Part shown: in pieces, positions 42,683-51,869 of the stretch | Position numbering within the stretch: the first letter of the stretch is position 1 | How the letters are laid out: each line of letters begins with the position of its first letter | Origin: Bacillus sp. FJAT-28004 | GTDB taxonomy: Bacteria > Bacillota > Bacilli > Paenibacillales > Paenibacillaceae | DNA: 64,000 nucleotides | Direction of reading: 5' to 3' | NCBI RefSeq assembly: GCF_001280845.1 | Contig: NZ_LGHP01000004.1 | Span: forward strand, 251,261 to 315,260 | Notes under the pieces: model-generated | The model's database searches: none | What the model was told of the DNA's origin: nothing | What the model saw: the letters and a program-made list of their open reading frames with translations, nothing else | Position numbers and translations under genes: made by a program

Positions 42683-44138
42683 GACCACCCACCGTTTTGA
42701 CGGATACAGACTTAGGCAACTTCAGACAGAACAGGGCACCGCCATGCTCTGCATTTTCCGCCCACACCGTACCGCCATGCCCTTCAATAATTTGTTTGAC
42801 GATTGCAAGACCGAGTCCGCTGCCACCTGTCTCTAAGTTGCGTGATTGCTCTGCTCGATAGAAACGATCGAAGATAAAAGGCAAGTCATCCTTCTCAATA
42901 CCAGGACCTGAATCTTCAATTTCAATCAGAGCGTGCTCCTCCAATTCAGTTACTCGAACAACAATGTTATGTTTTTCGAGTCCAGAAGACTGTCCCATAT
43001 ACTTGACGCAATTGTTCAGTATATTAGTTAAAACTCGGCTTAGCTTGTCAGGATCAGCTGCGATCAGGATCGGCTCTGAAACTTGCTCAATGTACTGCAA
43101 TCCTACACCTGATTTCTCTAGATCAAACCGCTGCTCATCCAAAAAATACTCCAAGTAACGTTTAATATCCATCACTTTAAAATCAAATGCTACTGTTTGA
43201 AGATCAAGCTTCGAGAATAGAAACAGCTCGTCAATTAATTGATCCATGTCTGTAGCTTTACGATAGATTGTCTCCATGTAACGCTTCCGCTTTTCATCCG
43301 TGTTGGCAATTCCATCCATGATGCCTTCAACGTAACCTTTTATCGCAGATATCGGTGTTTTCAAATCATGCGAGATGTGGGAGAGCAGCATTTTACGATT
43401 TTCTTCATACTGAAGGCTTTGATCGATCGACTGCTTCAATCTTACCCTCATATCCTCAAATGCGATGCTAAGCTGACCGATCTCACCTTTCGTCGTAGCC
43501 TCAACCTTGTGTGACAGATCACCGTCCTTAATTTGAAGTGCTGCCGCTTCCAGTTTCTTAATGGGACGAATGATGCTTCTAGATACAAAGTAAGTAAGCA
43601 GCAAGCTTGTTAAGCCAATAAAAGCTAAGCTGAACACTGTGCCGACAGGTCTCCAATAAATAGGCACCGTATCATTTCGCCGGAAAAGTACTGCGCGTCC
43701 CTCTCCTCCATCAGGATAAGTAAAATCGACTGTACTCGTTTCGAATCGGAAAGAATTAAACGCAACTTTCGGAGGCGGCTGATCCAATAATTGCTGCCAA
43801 TTTGCATGGACAGCTGTCTGCTCCAAGAACGGCGCGACGGAAGTGATTTTTCCATCCCTTGAAATCAGAAGTCCCGCCCATAACTTGCCCAGTCGCTCCT
43901 GAATCTCGGCTACGTATTCCTTCTTCTCAAGTTCGCCGGAATCATTGCGAAGTACATAAGATAATTCGCCATATACTAATGCTTGGAGATAAGGCTCTCT
44001 GTTTTCATTTTCATAATATTGACGAACATCCTCGACTCCACGAGCATAAAAAATAAATATCATAAAAGCACTCATTAATATGATCGGTACAAAAATCATC
44101 GCCAAGTAGGACATATACAGCTTCACTCGAATGGACAC
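42660..44138 (-). CDS. Sensor histidine kinase
   Basis: A 492-residue membrane kinase. Two membrane helices (about 10-30 and 168-190) flank an outside sensor domain of about 140 residues; then HAMP (RSIIRPIKKLEAAAL), the phospho-His box LSHISHDLKTPISAIKGY, and the ATPase domain with NNCVKYM, DSGPGIEKDDLPFIFDRF and GSGLGLAIVKQII. It is first in the operon, before the regulator. The order kinase-regulator-pump is less usual than regulator first. The signal may be a pump substrate such as an antibiotic or surfactant (inference). The start is GTG at 44138. Confidence 0.92.
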   Translation of the reverse strand: MSIRVKLYMSYLAMIFVPIILMSAFMIFIFYARGVEDVRQYYENENREPYLQALVYGELSYVLRNDSGELEKKEYVAEIQERLGKLWAGLLISRDGKITSVAPFLEQTAVHANWQQLLDQPPPKVAFNSFRFETSTVDFTYPDGGEGRAVLFRRNDTVPIYWRPVGTVFSLAFIGLTSLLLTYFVSRSIIRPIKKLEAAALQIKDGDLSHKVEATTKGEIGQLSIAFEDMRVRLKQSIDQSLQYEENRKMLLSHISHDLKTPISAIKGYVEGIMDGIANTDEKRKRYMETIYRKATDMDQLIDELFLFSKLDLQTVAFDFKVMDIKRYLEYFLDEQRFDLEKSGVGLQYIEQVSEPILIAADPDKLSRVLTNILNNCVKYMGQSSGLEKHNIVVRVTELEEHALIEIEDSGPGIEKDDLPFIFDRFYRAEQSRNLETGGSGLGLAIVKQIIEGHGGTVWAENAEHGGALFCLKLPKSVSVKTVGGHEEHTNY

Positions 44139-44301
44139 TTCTGTTCACGCCTCGCTGATGCTTTTTTGTTGTCTTTGACTCTATGGTTAATCATAACGGC
44201 TATTTCTAAACGAATTTGTAACCATTTCTTACAAAAGTATTACGTTTGATTGTTTTTCGGACATTTAATTAACGTCGTTTTTATTTAATGTCATAAATAA
44301 T

Positions 44302-44844
44302 TTATTCGCTTAATGTTCCAAACTTCGGCAGTGGCCATATCCGAAATACAGCTTTGCCTTCGATGCTTGATCTAGCAATCGGACCAAGTTCTCGGCTATC
44401 CATACTATGCTCGCGATTATCCCCCATTACAAACAGCTGCCCTTCTTTAACCTTAAAAGGTAAGGAAACACTGCCTGCGACTGTCTGTCCTTTAACGTAT
44501 TGCTCTTCGATTTTTTCACCGTTTAAATATACTTCCCCGTTTTTTATGTCGATTACGTCGCCAGGCAAGCCTACGACACGCTTAATTAAACGCAATTCAC
44601 TTTCAGGTCCGCTAATAATAACAATATCACCGTGACGCGGTTCATGAAGCCGGTATGACCATTTATCTTCGATTAATCGTTGTCCCGCAACTAGCGTATT
44701 TTGCATAGATACATTATGTACTTCCGATTGCGCATAAACATAGTTCTGAAATAATAGCGCCACAACAACGGCAATGCCAAGGGAGACGACCCATTCCCTT
44801 ACTTCTTTCATCCATCTTTTTGCTTGACGTTTTTCTGTTTGCAT
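44302..44844 (-). CDS. lepB: Type I signal peptidase
   Basis: A 180-residue Gram-positive type I signal peptidase. A basic tail and one membrane helix (VVSLGIAVVVALLFQNYVY) are followed by the catalytic domain with the Ser in VSMQNTLV and the Lys in RLIKRVVGLPGD; FVMGDNREHSMDSR is box E. It cleaves Sec and Tat signal peptides on the outer membrane face. GAGGTG is seven bases before the ATG at 44844 and only one base before the upstream ATG, so I use 44844. Genomes of this group have several paralogues. Confidence 0.93.
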   Translation of the reverse strand: MQTEKRQAKRWMKEVREWVVSLGIAVVVALLFQNYVYAQSEVHNVSMQNTLVAGQRLIEDKWSYRLHEPRHGDIVIISGPESELRLIKRVVGLPGDVIDIKNGEVYLNGEKIEEQYVKGQTVAGSVSLPFKVKEGQLFVMGDNREHSMDSRELGPIARSSIEGKAVFRIWPLPKFGTLSE

Positions 44845-45009
44845 GAACATTCACCTCATCAATTATTGGTTGTTTCTGGTAAAAGTAATAATAATTCTCT
44901 GCTTAATACGTTTTTAAATGTAGAAAGTTTTCATTTAAGCGCTGAAAATAGGAAGTGACAACCGAACCAGACATACGATAAAGTGATAGCGAGGGGGGCT
45001 TCCACTACA

Positions 45010-46221
45010 ATGAATCAAATCTCTGGAGCACAAAGATTGCTTTTTACTACTATAACCATTTTATATTGGACATCAATGTATGTATACGTCCCTACGCTCT
45101 CACCTTACCTTAGTGATCGCGGACTATCCTTACCTTTTATCGGTATCGTGCTTGGAAGCTATGGCTTCGTACAAATGTTCGTGAGATTCCCGCTCGGCAT
45201 TCTATCAGATCGTTTCGGCAAGCGCAAGCCGTTCATCCTTCTAGGCATGCTGACAGCTGGCATTAGCTGCTTGCTATTCCTCATTCCCGATTCATGGGTT
45301 TGGCCGCTTGCTGGCAGACTTATGGCAGGTGTTTGCGCATCTACTTGGGTGGCATTCACCGTACTTTACGCCAGCTATTTTGGAGCTGGGCAGACAGGTC
45401 GTGCGATGGGCAATATTAGCGTGATGACGGTATCCGGACAAATGATTGGTATGCTGTTTAGCGGATGGCTTACTGATGGCTTTAGCGCAAATGCTCCCTT
45501 TATAGTAGGCGCTGTCATCGCTGTCCTTGGTCTATTGCTTGCTTTTATGATTAAAGAACCTCGTTCGGAGCAGAAAGAACAGCCGGGAATGTCGTTTGCC
45601 ATGATTAAAAATGTTGTCCGAACAAAAACATTACTGCAGGTTTCTTTGCTTTCGATCCTTGCTCATGGGATTCTTTTTATTACGATGTTCGGTTTTACAC
45701 CGCTTAAAGCACAAGAAATGGGTGCAGACGGTTTGAAACTCACCTTGCTCGTATTTGCTTTCATGCTCCCTCATGCCTTTGCCTCACTCGTTACTGCGAG
45801 GTGGTTTACTCCAAAATTTGGTTACTGGGGTACGATTGGCGCTGGCTTTATTCTGAGTATGATCTGCACAGGCGCAATGGTGTTTGCTGATTCTTTTGGC
45901 GTACTTGTCGCAACGCAAGCCATCAATGGTTTTGCACAAGGCTTACATATGCCGCTTTTGCTTGGACTTGCTATTCGTGATGTAGAGCTTCCTGGCCGCG
46001 CCACAGCAATGGGATTGTATCAAGCCTTATATGCCATTGGAATGTTCTCAGGTCCTTTCCTAGCTGGATGGTTAAATGAGAGCTGGGGCTTAAACGGCGG
46101 ATTCCTATTTGGCTCACTGCTTGGTGCTTTGGCATTTGCACTTGTAGTCGTGTGGGCGAAGTCAGATCGGAAAGCTAAGGTAACAACTCGCATGGAACGT
46201 GCAGAGGAGGTGAGCGGATGA
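45010..46221 (+). CDS. MFS transporter
   Basis: A 403-residue major facilitator with twelve helices. The loop between helices 2 and 3 carries the family motif GILSDRFGKRKPFILLG, and WFTPKFGYW is the second-half counterpart. Substrate unknown; YfkF-like or drug exporters are the closest by feel. The frame is open to a GTG at 44983; the ATG at 45010 follows GGGGGG by 11 bases and is the better start. The HAD hydrolase gene overlaps its stop by four bases, so the pair is coupled. Confidence 0.85.
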   Translation: MNQISGAQRLLFTTITILYWTSMYVYVPTLSPYLSDRGLSLPFIGIVLGSYGFVQMFVRFPLGILSDRFGKRKPFILLGMLTAGISCLLFLIPDSWVWPLAGRLMAGVCASTWVAFTVLYASYFGAGQTGRAMGNISVMTVSGQMIGMLFSGWLTDGFSANAPFIVGAVIAVLGLLLAFMIKEPRSEQKEQPGMSFAMIKNVVRTKTLLQVSLLSILAHGILFITMFGFTPLKAQEMGADGLKLTLLVFAFMLPHAFASLVTARWFTPKFGYWGTIGAGFILSMICTGAMVFADSFGVLVATQAINGFAQGLHMPLLLGLAIRDVELPGRATAMGLYQALYAIGMFSGPFLAGWLNESWGLNGGFLFGSLLGALAFALVVVWAKSDRKAKVTTRMERAEEVSG

Positions 46222-46811
46222 TAAAGCCACAGCTCGTACTTGATATCGGTGGCGTGCTCGCGACGAACCTGTCCCCGCTCTTATGGCAGCTGCTAGCCGC
46301 TGAAGCGATCCTTTCTGAAGAAGCACTGTACTCAGAATATAAGCAGCAAATAAGCGAACGTTTATGGACAGGGCAAATGACGGAAGAGCAGTTTTGGAAT
46401 TGGGTTGTTGCGTACACGCCATCCCTAGATATTACGCAAGCCAGAAGCTACATCGATAGATGCCTGCAGCCGCTGCCTGCCCTTGATGAAATGAGTAGAT
46501 GGAGTGCTGTCGCGGATATTCATGTGTTGAGCAATCATTTACCTGCATGGGTTGAGCCTATTATTACGCCCATCAAACCTTATTTGAAAAGTATTACGAT
46601 CTCCAGCGAGTCAGCTTTACAAAAACCTCATCCGGCTATTTTTGATAAAGTAACTGAACATTTACCGTCTGAATGCTATGTTTTATTTGTTGATGATCAT
46701 CATAAAAATACGAAACAAGCAGCTTTGCACGGATGGCAAACGCTGCTTGCTGATGATGAAGGACTTTGGATTTCGCAGGTTCTCCCGCTCTTAGAACAAC
46801 ATAGCCGCTAA
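46218..46811 (+). CDS. HAD-superfamily hydrolase
   Basis: A 197-residue HAD-like protein of the YihX/epoxide hydrolase N-terminal type. Motif I reads LDIGGVLA, so the first Asp (nucleophile) is present but the second acidic residue of DxD is Gly; motif II is HVLSNH; motif III Lys is in LQKPHPAIF; motif IV is FVDDHHKN. The DxG form is usual for this subgroup. It overlaps the MFS gene by four bases, and its 3' end overlaps the convergent EcfA-EcfT fusion by 21 bases. Substrate unknown. Confidence 0.82.
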   Translation: MIKPQLVLDIGGVLATNLSPLLWQLLAAEAILSEEALYSEYKQQISERLWTGQMTEEQFWNWVVAYTPSLDITQARSYIDRCLQPLPALDEMSRWSAVADIHVLSNHLPAWVEPIITPIKPYLKSITISSESALQKPHPAIFDKVTEHLPSECYVLFVDDHHKNTKQAALHGWQTLLADDEGLWISQVLPLLEQHSR

Positions 46812-48554
46812 ATAAAGTAGTATGCCAGTTGCTGCTGCAATGCTCATTAGACGTGCATCTGCTCGTCCGAAGCGAAGCCGAAAGCTGTAGGTTGGCTTTC
46901 GCTTCGAATAACCAAAGCCACGTGCTTCAAGTGCATCCGCCATTTGCTCCGCTAGACGAAGAATCGAACGTACATAGGGAATAAGAATCGGAAGCAGCCT
47001 TTTGATCGGTACCGTTTTTAGAGGCGTGACCGCCTTCCCTCTCGCATGAGCCAGCTTCGCAAACCTCTCCCACTCTCCTGTTAGCAATGGAATAAACCGA
47101 AAAATAAGTGTAATGATGATTGCAAATGAATGGATCGGCACCTTAAGCCTCTCTAGAGAGCCAAGCGTTTGCTCGATCGACCGCTGCAGTCTTAACGGCG
47201 TCATCAGCTTAAGCATTGGCAAACCTAAAATCATAATCAGTAAAAGCTTGCCCAGTCTAATCGCTATCGGCCAAACCTTGTTCAAATCAAAGGAAAGCGG
47301 TGAAACGCCGATACCAGCTATTACACAAAAAATGATAATCATGATGACATACGCGCGAATGACTCTTCGCCATGGCCAAATGAGTGTACGAAAAGGGATT
47401 AACAGCAGAACCGTTAACAATGTAGCGAACGTTAGCTCTAGTGCTGTTTTTTGTGCAAAGATGCTTGCAGAAAGAAATAAATATACGAGAACAATCGCTC
47501 GAGGGTCAAAAGAATCTGAGCGCAGCAGCACAGATTCTTTGGCGGCTCCTTTCTGAGATGCCTCTGTCCTCACTTCCGCTGTTTGTTCTTGTTCTACTGC
47601 TCGCTGTATGCTTGGCTTGCTATGAATCGTACCTGAGCTGATTTCAGCTAAGCTATTCTCGTCAGCCAGTGGAGCAGTTTTCTCGTTTGCTCGACTCGCT
47701 AACTCCAATACAAGCGCCGAAGCAAGCTCTTTCGGCGTTGGCCACGGCGCCTCATCCATGTGCTGGATGAGCTGTTCCAGCGGCATAGCCGCCTCCTCGC
47801 GCAGCGCATCCAGCGCGCGCAGCGCCTGCGGCGCAGAGGCGGCATGCGCAATCGCCGCCTCCTTTGCCGCTGCGCGGACCGTGCCGCCGCTTACCACGGC
47901 GACCGCGTCCGCCAGCGGCAGCAGCGCGTCGAGGTCGTGCGTTGCCACGACAGCTCCGCGCCCCGCCGCCCTGTGCGCTTCAAGCACCGCGCACAAGCGG
48001 CGGATACCGCCGGCGTCGAGCCCCGCCGTCGGCTCATCCAGCAGCAGCCAATCCGGCTCACACGCCAGCAAGCAGGCGAGTGACAGCCGTCGCTGCTGAC
48101 CACCGCTGAGCGTCCATGGATCACGCTCCAGCAGCTCCGCTGGCAGTCCTACCTTTGCAAGCGCATCTGCAATTCTCTCCTCTGTACTTACAGAATCCAG
48201 TCCATATGGCTTAAGAGAATAAAACATTTCCTCCCGAACGGAAGATGCAAACCACTGTGATTCAGCGCTTTGCATGGAAATGCCTAGCCTATTCACAACT
48301 TCTGGATTTAGCCGGCTGCGGCGCCGTGTTTTCTCTATCCATAGGTGGTCTTCCCCTAGCGCAATCACTCCGCTTTGAATCGTTCGTATGCCAGCCATCG
48401 TCTCGAGCAGCGTTGACTTCCCAGCACCATTTCGTCCGATTAAGAGTGTAATTTCCCCTGCTTTGAAGGTCATATGTACATCTTTCAGCAGTTGTTTATC
48501 ATTGGCGTTCTCCGCAGTAACACATACACCATTTAACTTCCAATCAGCGTGCAT
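46791..48554 (-). CDS. ECF transporter ATPase-EcfT fusion (BioM-BioN-like)
   Basis: A 587-residue fusion. Residues about 1-250 are an EcfA ATPase: Walker A LIGRNGAGKSTLLETMAG, signature LSGGQQRRLSLA, Walker B LLLDEPTAGLD, H-loop ATHDLD. After an acidic linker of about 80 residues comes the membrane subunit EcfT (about 340-587) with its two coupling motifs, AKLAHARGKAV and ADALEARGFGY. Separate ecfA and ecfT genes are the rule, so this is an uncommon fusion. It follows the second ATPase gene with an 11-base overlap. The 47757-48110 part is very GC-rich compared with the rest. With bioY nearby, biotin is the likely substrate. Confidence 0.9.
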   Translation of the reverse strand: MHADWKLNGVCVTAENANDKQLLKDVHMTFKAGEITLLIGRNGAGKSTLLETMAGIRTIQSGVIALGEDHLWIEKTRRRSRLNPEVVNRLGISMQSAESQWFASSVREEMFYSLKPYGLDSVSTEERIADALAKVGLPAELLERDPWTLSGGQQRRLSLACLLACEPDWLLLDEPTAGLDAGGIRRLCAVLEAHRAAGRGAVVATHDLDALLPLADAVAVVSGGTVRAAAKEAAIAHAASAPQALRALDALREEAAMPLEQLIQHMDEAPWPTPKELASALVLELASRANEKTAPLADENSLAEISSGTIHSKPSIQRAVEQEQTAEVRTEASQKGAAKESVLLRSDSFDPRAIVLVYLFLSASIFAQKTALELTFATLLTVLLLIPFRTLIWPWRRVIRAYVIMIIIFCVIAGIGVSPLSFDLNKVWPIAIRLGKLLLIMILGLPMLKLMTPLRLQRSIEQTLGSLERLKVPIHSFAIIITLIFRFIPLLTGEWERFAKLAHARGKAVTPLKTVPIKRLLPILIPYVRSILRLAEQMADALEARGFGYSKRKPTYSFRLRFGRADARLMSIAAATGILLYLAAMLF

Positions 48555-49395
48555 ATCGCTTCACCGCCTCTGCCAACATTTTTGCAGTAAACGGAAAAGG
48601 CAGAAGCTTCACACCTTGCTCCTCCAGCTCCCAAGCGACCTGTGCACAATAAGGCGCCTCCAAACCAAGCTGCTCACAAAAACTATCCTTTGCTCCTGCA
48701 GCAGTTCTTGCAAACCATGCTTCTACTCCGCCATCATATACGATAGAGCCGGCATCCATTGCAATGATTCGATCACCCTCTTGCAACTCCTCCAGCTTCT
48801 GCGTAATCCACATGACCGTAATGCCTGATTGATGTAGACTTCTTGCTTGTGCTAGAACAGTGCTTGCTGCTTCAGGGTCCAGCATCGCGGTTACCTCATC
48901 AAGCACAAGCATCGGAGCTTTCAATGCCAAGCAACCAGCTATCGCAACGAGCTGCTTCTGTCCGCCAGATAAGGTTAAAATCGGTTGATGCACCCTCTCA
49001 CCCATGCCTACTCTTTGCAGCGCGTACTCCGCTTCAAATCGAATATTGGCAGCCTCTTGCTCATTTTGCTCAAGCATAACAACAATATCCTCTAACGGCG
49101 TTGCTCCAATCATCGCTGCCTCTGGCTGCTGCATGACAATCGGGATTGGTTTCCCCTTTGCAGCGGTCTTACTATTTCTTAGCACCTGTCCGCTAATACC
49201 CGCTACGCGAAAACCAGCTGCCACTTTTGCAACTGTACTTTTCCCGCTTCCATTGCAGCCAAGCAGTGAAATCCATTCCCCTTCATGTATAACAAGAGAT
49301 ACATCTTTTATTATAGCTTCCCGTTTTTGAACTTCACCAAGCGTAGGTGGCGTAACGGTAATATGCTTCAATTCCACTTGATTGCTCTGTTTCAA
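48544..49395 (-). CDS. ecfA: Energy-coupling factor transporter ATPase
   Basis: A 283-residue ABC ATPase, the partner of the fused ATPase in the ECF heterodimer. Walker A is LLGCNGSGKSTVAKVAAG, the Q-loop is IVMQQPEAAMIG, the signature is LSGGQKQLVAIAGCLA, and Walker B is MLVLDEVTAMLD; DEVTAMLD is the group-specific EcfA form. It is the first gene transcribed from the divergent region shared with bioY. The start ATG at 49395 lacks a strong box, with only a weak GAGG-type purine run upstream. Confidence 0.9.
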   Translation of the reverse strand: MKQSNQVELKHITVTPPTLGEVQKREAIIKDVSLVIHEGEWISLLGCNGSGKSTVAKVAAGFRVAGISGQVLRNSKTAAKGKPIPIVMQQPEAAMIGATPLEDIVVMLEQNEQEAANIRFEAEYALQRVGMGERVHQPILTLSGGQKQLVAIAGCLALKAPMLVLDEVTAMLDPEAASTVLAQARSLHQSGITVMWITQKLEELQEGDRIIAMDAGSIVYDGGVEAWFARTAAGAKDSFCEQLGLEAPYCAQVAWELEEQGVKLLPFPFTAKMLAEAVKRYAR

Positions 49396-49447
49396 AAAAT
49401 TTCACCCAACCTCTTCCCGAAAACGATAAGCTATGCTACAATTCGAT

Positions 49448-49481
49448 TTGTTAACCTATATTAAATATAAATGGTTAACAA
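49448..49481. promoter_or_regulatory. BirA-type biotin operator between ecfA and bioY
   Basis: Inverted repeat TTGTTAACC (49448-49456), a 16-base AT spacer, GGTTAACAA (49473-49481). This is the form of the BirA operator in Bacillota. A TATAAT box for bioY begins at 49482, touching the second half-site. BirA with biotinyl-AMP would repress bioY and perhaps also the divergent ecf genes. Confidence 0.88.
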
Positions 49482-49517
49482 TATAATCGCAAGTACATAA
49501 AGGAGACCATCAACATT

Positions 49518-50132
49518 ATGCAAACCAGTAATATTCGCTCACTCGTCTTTATTGCTTTATTCGCAGCTTTATTTATCGTCATGAGCTCTTTGACGATTAA
49601 GTTCGGAGGCTCATTCGTCCCAATTACCCTTCAAACCTTAGCTGTTGGATTAGCGGGTCTCTTTCTGACACCGCGCAACGCCTTCCTCAGCATATTCATC
49701 GTCATTTTGCTTGCCGCTATCGGCTTACCTTTATTCAGCGGTCAAGGCGGAATCCCACATCTTACAGGACCTACTGGCGGCTTTATATTTGCCTTCCCGT
49801 TCTGTGCGCTATTAGTTAGCCTAGCGGTTGGCGGATTTCTTCGCAGCGATAGCTCCAAAGGAAATAAAGCATTTGCTTTTATCGTTTTTTTCATCATTTT
49901 CGAGCTATTTAGCTCCATCACCACATACATTCCAGGCATACCTTGGCTCATGAACTCTCTGGATTTTACCTTTCAGAAAGCAATGACAATCGGCTTCTAT
50001 CCGTTCATCATCGGTGATGCGTTAAAATCATTGGCAGGCGCCATTCTAGCCACCTCTTTAACACCTTACATTGTCCACATACGCTCGTCAACCGCAAGAA
50101 GCAGCGAAGAGAAAACGACATTTAACGTGTAA
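49518..50132 (+). CDS. bioY: Biotin transporter substrate-binding subunit BioY
   Basis: A 204-residue S-component with six membrane helices. Family motifs are FVPITLQTLAVGLAGLFL, the loop GQGGIPHLTGPTGGFIFAF, and GFYPFIIGDALKSLAGAIL near the C-terminus, where the Asp and Lys contribute to biotin binding. It works with an ECF module of EcfA, EcfA' and EcfT, both encoded divergently here. A BirA operator overlaps its promoter and AAAGGAGA precedes the start, so biotin represses it. Confidence 0.95.
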   Translation: MQTSNIRSLVFIALFAALFIVMSSLTIKFGGSFVPITLQTLAVGLAGLFLTPRNAFLSIFIVILLAAIGLPLFSGQGGIPHLTGPTGGFIFAFPFCALLVSLAVGGFLRSDSSKGNKAFAFIVFFIIFELFSSITTYIPGIPWLMNSLDFTFQKAMTIGFYPFIIGDALKSLAGAILATSLTPYIVHIRSSTARSSEEKTTFNV

Positions 50133-50150
50133 ACCTCATTTCTGTGCAAA

Positions 50151-50203
50151 CAAAAAACCGCTATATCCGACTATGCATCTTGAATCGGAATGTAGCGGTT
50201 TTT
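50151..50203. terminator. Bidirectional terminator between bioY and the anti-sigma gene
   Basis: Stem AAAACCGCTAxxxCCGA/TCGGxxxTAGCGGTTTT with A-runs and T-runs on opposite sides, usable on both strands. It follows bioY by 20 bases and the anti-sigma gene by about 35. Confidence 0.88.
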
Positions 50204-50236
50204 GATTTTAATCCCAAAAGATTTGAAATGCCTCGT

Positions 50237-51325
50237 TTATTGCCCCTCCGTCCAATTCCACAAACGCACCTCGCCCAGCTTAACATGTTTGACGAATGGA
50301 GCTTCGCGTAATTTAAGTAGTTCCTTTGTTGGTCCCGTAATTACAACGCCATAAATACGAATGCCTTCTTCTTGGACATACGCTAATGCTTCGCTTATCT
50401 TTTTTGTGGATACGATAGATCGTGTGATTGATTTATATTTAAGTAAAAGCTCAAACGTATCGATAATACCATCAGTAGTTAATTGATTGTTCTCATGATG
50501 ATACAAGGGAGATTCTGGATAACCAATCGGTTCCATGACAATAGGCGTATCGATTCCAAATTCAAGATGACCAGTATCTACTGCATTCCAGAGCAACTTC
50601 ATCTGAATTCCGCCTAACAGACTCTCTATTTGATCCGGCTTATAGTACTGATCCAGCGACACATACATCTCAGCAACCGTCCCCTCGGGGAGCTTCTCTA
50701 ACCTTGACCATTCTGAGCTGCTGGTATCTGGATCAGTTGCTTCCGGCAAATAGAAAAATACGTTCAATTGATTTTGCTTCACTCTATACGTATCGATTAC
50801 AGAGCCTATCCTCTGATTAAACCGTAACGTTTGCGAATAGGTCCCTATAATTTCATTTTGGCTGCCAATCTGTTTGTGTGTATCGCCATAAAATTTGTAA
50901 CCTAAAATATTTTCTGGTTTACTCGTTAACGACACCTCGATATTTGGTCTGGTTACTGCAACCGCTGACCTTATGACATCACTATAAATGTCATGACGCA
51001 TCGGTTCGCCTGTTTGATAAAATAACGAGGTGAACACGGAATTTAACATCGACAAAAGCAAGAGCAGCCCAAATACCGTTCCCACGCTCCAGTAACCCAC
51101 TCGCCGCTTACCCTTCTTCATTAGCTGCTTTACTCTTTTGGGATTAAGCTGCATTCTTTGCCCTGCTTCTGGCTTTGGCTGAGGACTGCCGTCCTGCAAC
51201 GCCTCATCCAAATACTCCTGATATGCCTCTAGTTTTGCTATTTCTTGCTCTAACGCTGCCCGCTCCTCCGCAGATAACTTGCCATCCTCATAATCCTGTA
51301 ATTGCTGTTTAAAGTGATCCTTCAT
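50237..51325 (-). CDS. Anti-sigma factor (membrane-bound regulator)
   Basis: A 362-residue protein with a cytoplasmic N-terminus of about 75 residues (YEDGKLSAEERAALEQEI, an anti-sigma type helix), one membrane helix (YWSVGTVFGLLLLLSMLNSVF) and a large outer domain of about 260 residues. This matches the sigma factor regulator N- and C-terminal domain family of Bacillales. It overlaps the sigma factor gene by 17 bases. The outer domain likely senses an envelope signal; the signal is unknown. Confidence 0.85.
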   Translation of the reverse strand: MKDHFKQQLQDYEDGKLSAEERAALEQEIAKLEAYQEYLDEALQDGSPQPKPEAGQRMQLNPKRVKQLMKKGKRRVGYWSVGTVFGLLLLLSMLNSVFTSLFYQTGEPMRHDIYSDVIRSAVAVTRPNIEVSLTSKPENILGYKFYGDTHKQIGSQNEIIGTYSQTLRFNQRIGSVIDTYRVKQNQLNVFFYLPEATDPDTSSSEWSRLEKLPEGTVAEMYVSLDQYYKPDQIESLLGGIQMKLLWNAVDTGHLEFGIDTPIVMEPIGYPESPLYHHENNQLTTDGIIDTFELLLKYKSITRSIVSTKKISEALAYVQEEGIRIYGVVITGPTKELLKLREAPFVKHVKLGEVRLWNWTEGQ

Positions 51326-51824
51326 GCTCGACCTCCTCTGCTAGCTGCTGACGAAGCGTTTGCCTCGCCCGAAACAACAGTACCTTGTAATACGACAACC
51401 CGATTCCCATGATATCCGCTGCTTCTTGATAGGATAGCTCATGGTAGTCATGCAGCAACCACGCTTGCTTATGCTTGTCAGGCAACATCGCAACCGCTTG
51501 CCCAACCTCACTTAGCTGCTCTGCCCTAATCATTAGTATTTCTGGTGTCACGTGATCAGCAATTGCTCCAAAAAAAGCTGAGTCTCGCGGCTTAGCTCGA
51601 TTTTCCTTACGTTTATAATCGATAAGAGCATGATGAGCAACTCGGAATAGCCAAGGTTTTACCTTTTCGCCCTTATAGCTGTCCAAATATAAATACGCAC
51701 GATAGAACGTTTCTTGGACGATATCTTCAGCTGTATAGCTGTCTTGGCAGAGGAACATTAAATAACGATATACATCCTTCATATAAAGCATATACAGCTC
51801 ATCTATATTATTCGGCTCTGCCAC
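51309..51824 (-). CDS. ECF-type RNA polymerase sigma factor
   Basis: A 171-residue sigma-70 family protein of the extracytoplasmic function group. Region 2 includes DVYRYLMFLCQDSYTAEDIV and WLFRVAHHALIDYKRKEN; region 4 has LSYQEAADIMGIGLSYYKVL, the helix-turn-helix. The frame is open to a GTG at 51872, but that codon lies upstream of the transcription start predicted from the ECF promoter just upstream. The GTG at 51824 with AAGG six bases away gives a normal-length N-terminus. It is coupled to the anti-sigma gene. Confidence 0.9.
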   Translation of the reverse strand: MAEPNNIDELYMLYMKDVYRYLMFLCQDSYTAEDIVQETFYRAYLYLDSYKGEKVKPWLFRVAHHALIDYKRKENRAKPRDSAFFGAIADHVTPEILMIRAEQLSEVGQAVAMLPDKHKQAWLLHDYHELSYQEAADIMGIGLSYYKVLLFRARQTLRQQLAEEVEHEGSL

Positions 51825-51869
51825 CTCCCACCTTCGCCGAACTGTATTCCAGCAGCTTGTTGCCCTATA

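Noticed and set aside
47758..48109. Several long plus-strand frames opposite the fusion gene
   Set aside because: Stop codons are rare there because of high GC; products are Arg/Ala/Ser-rich with no family likeness.
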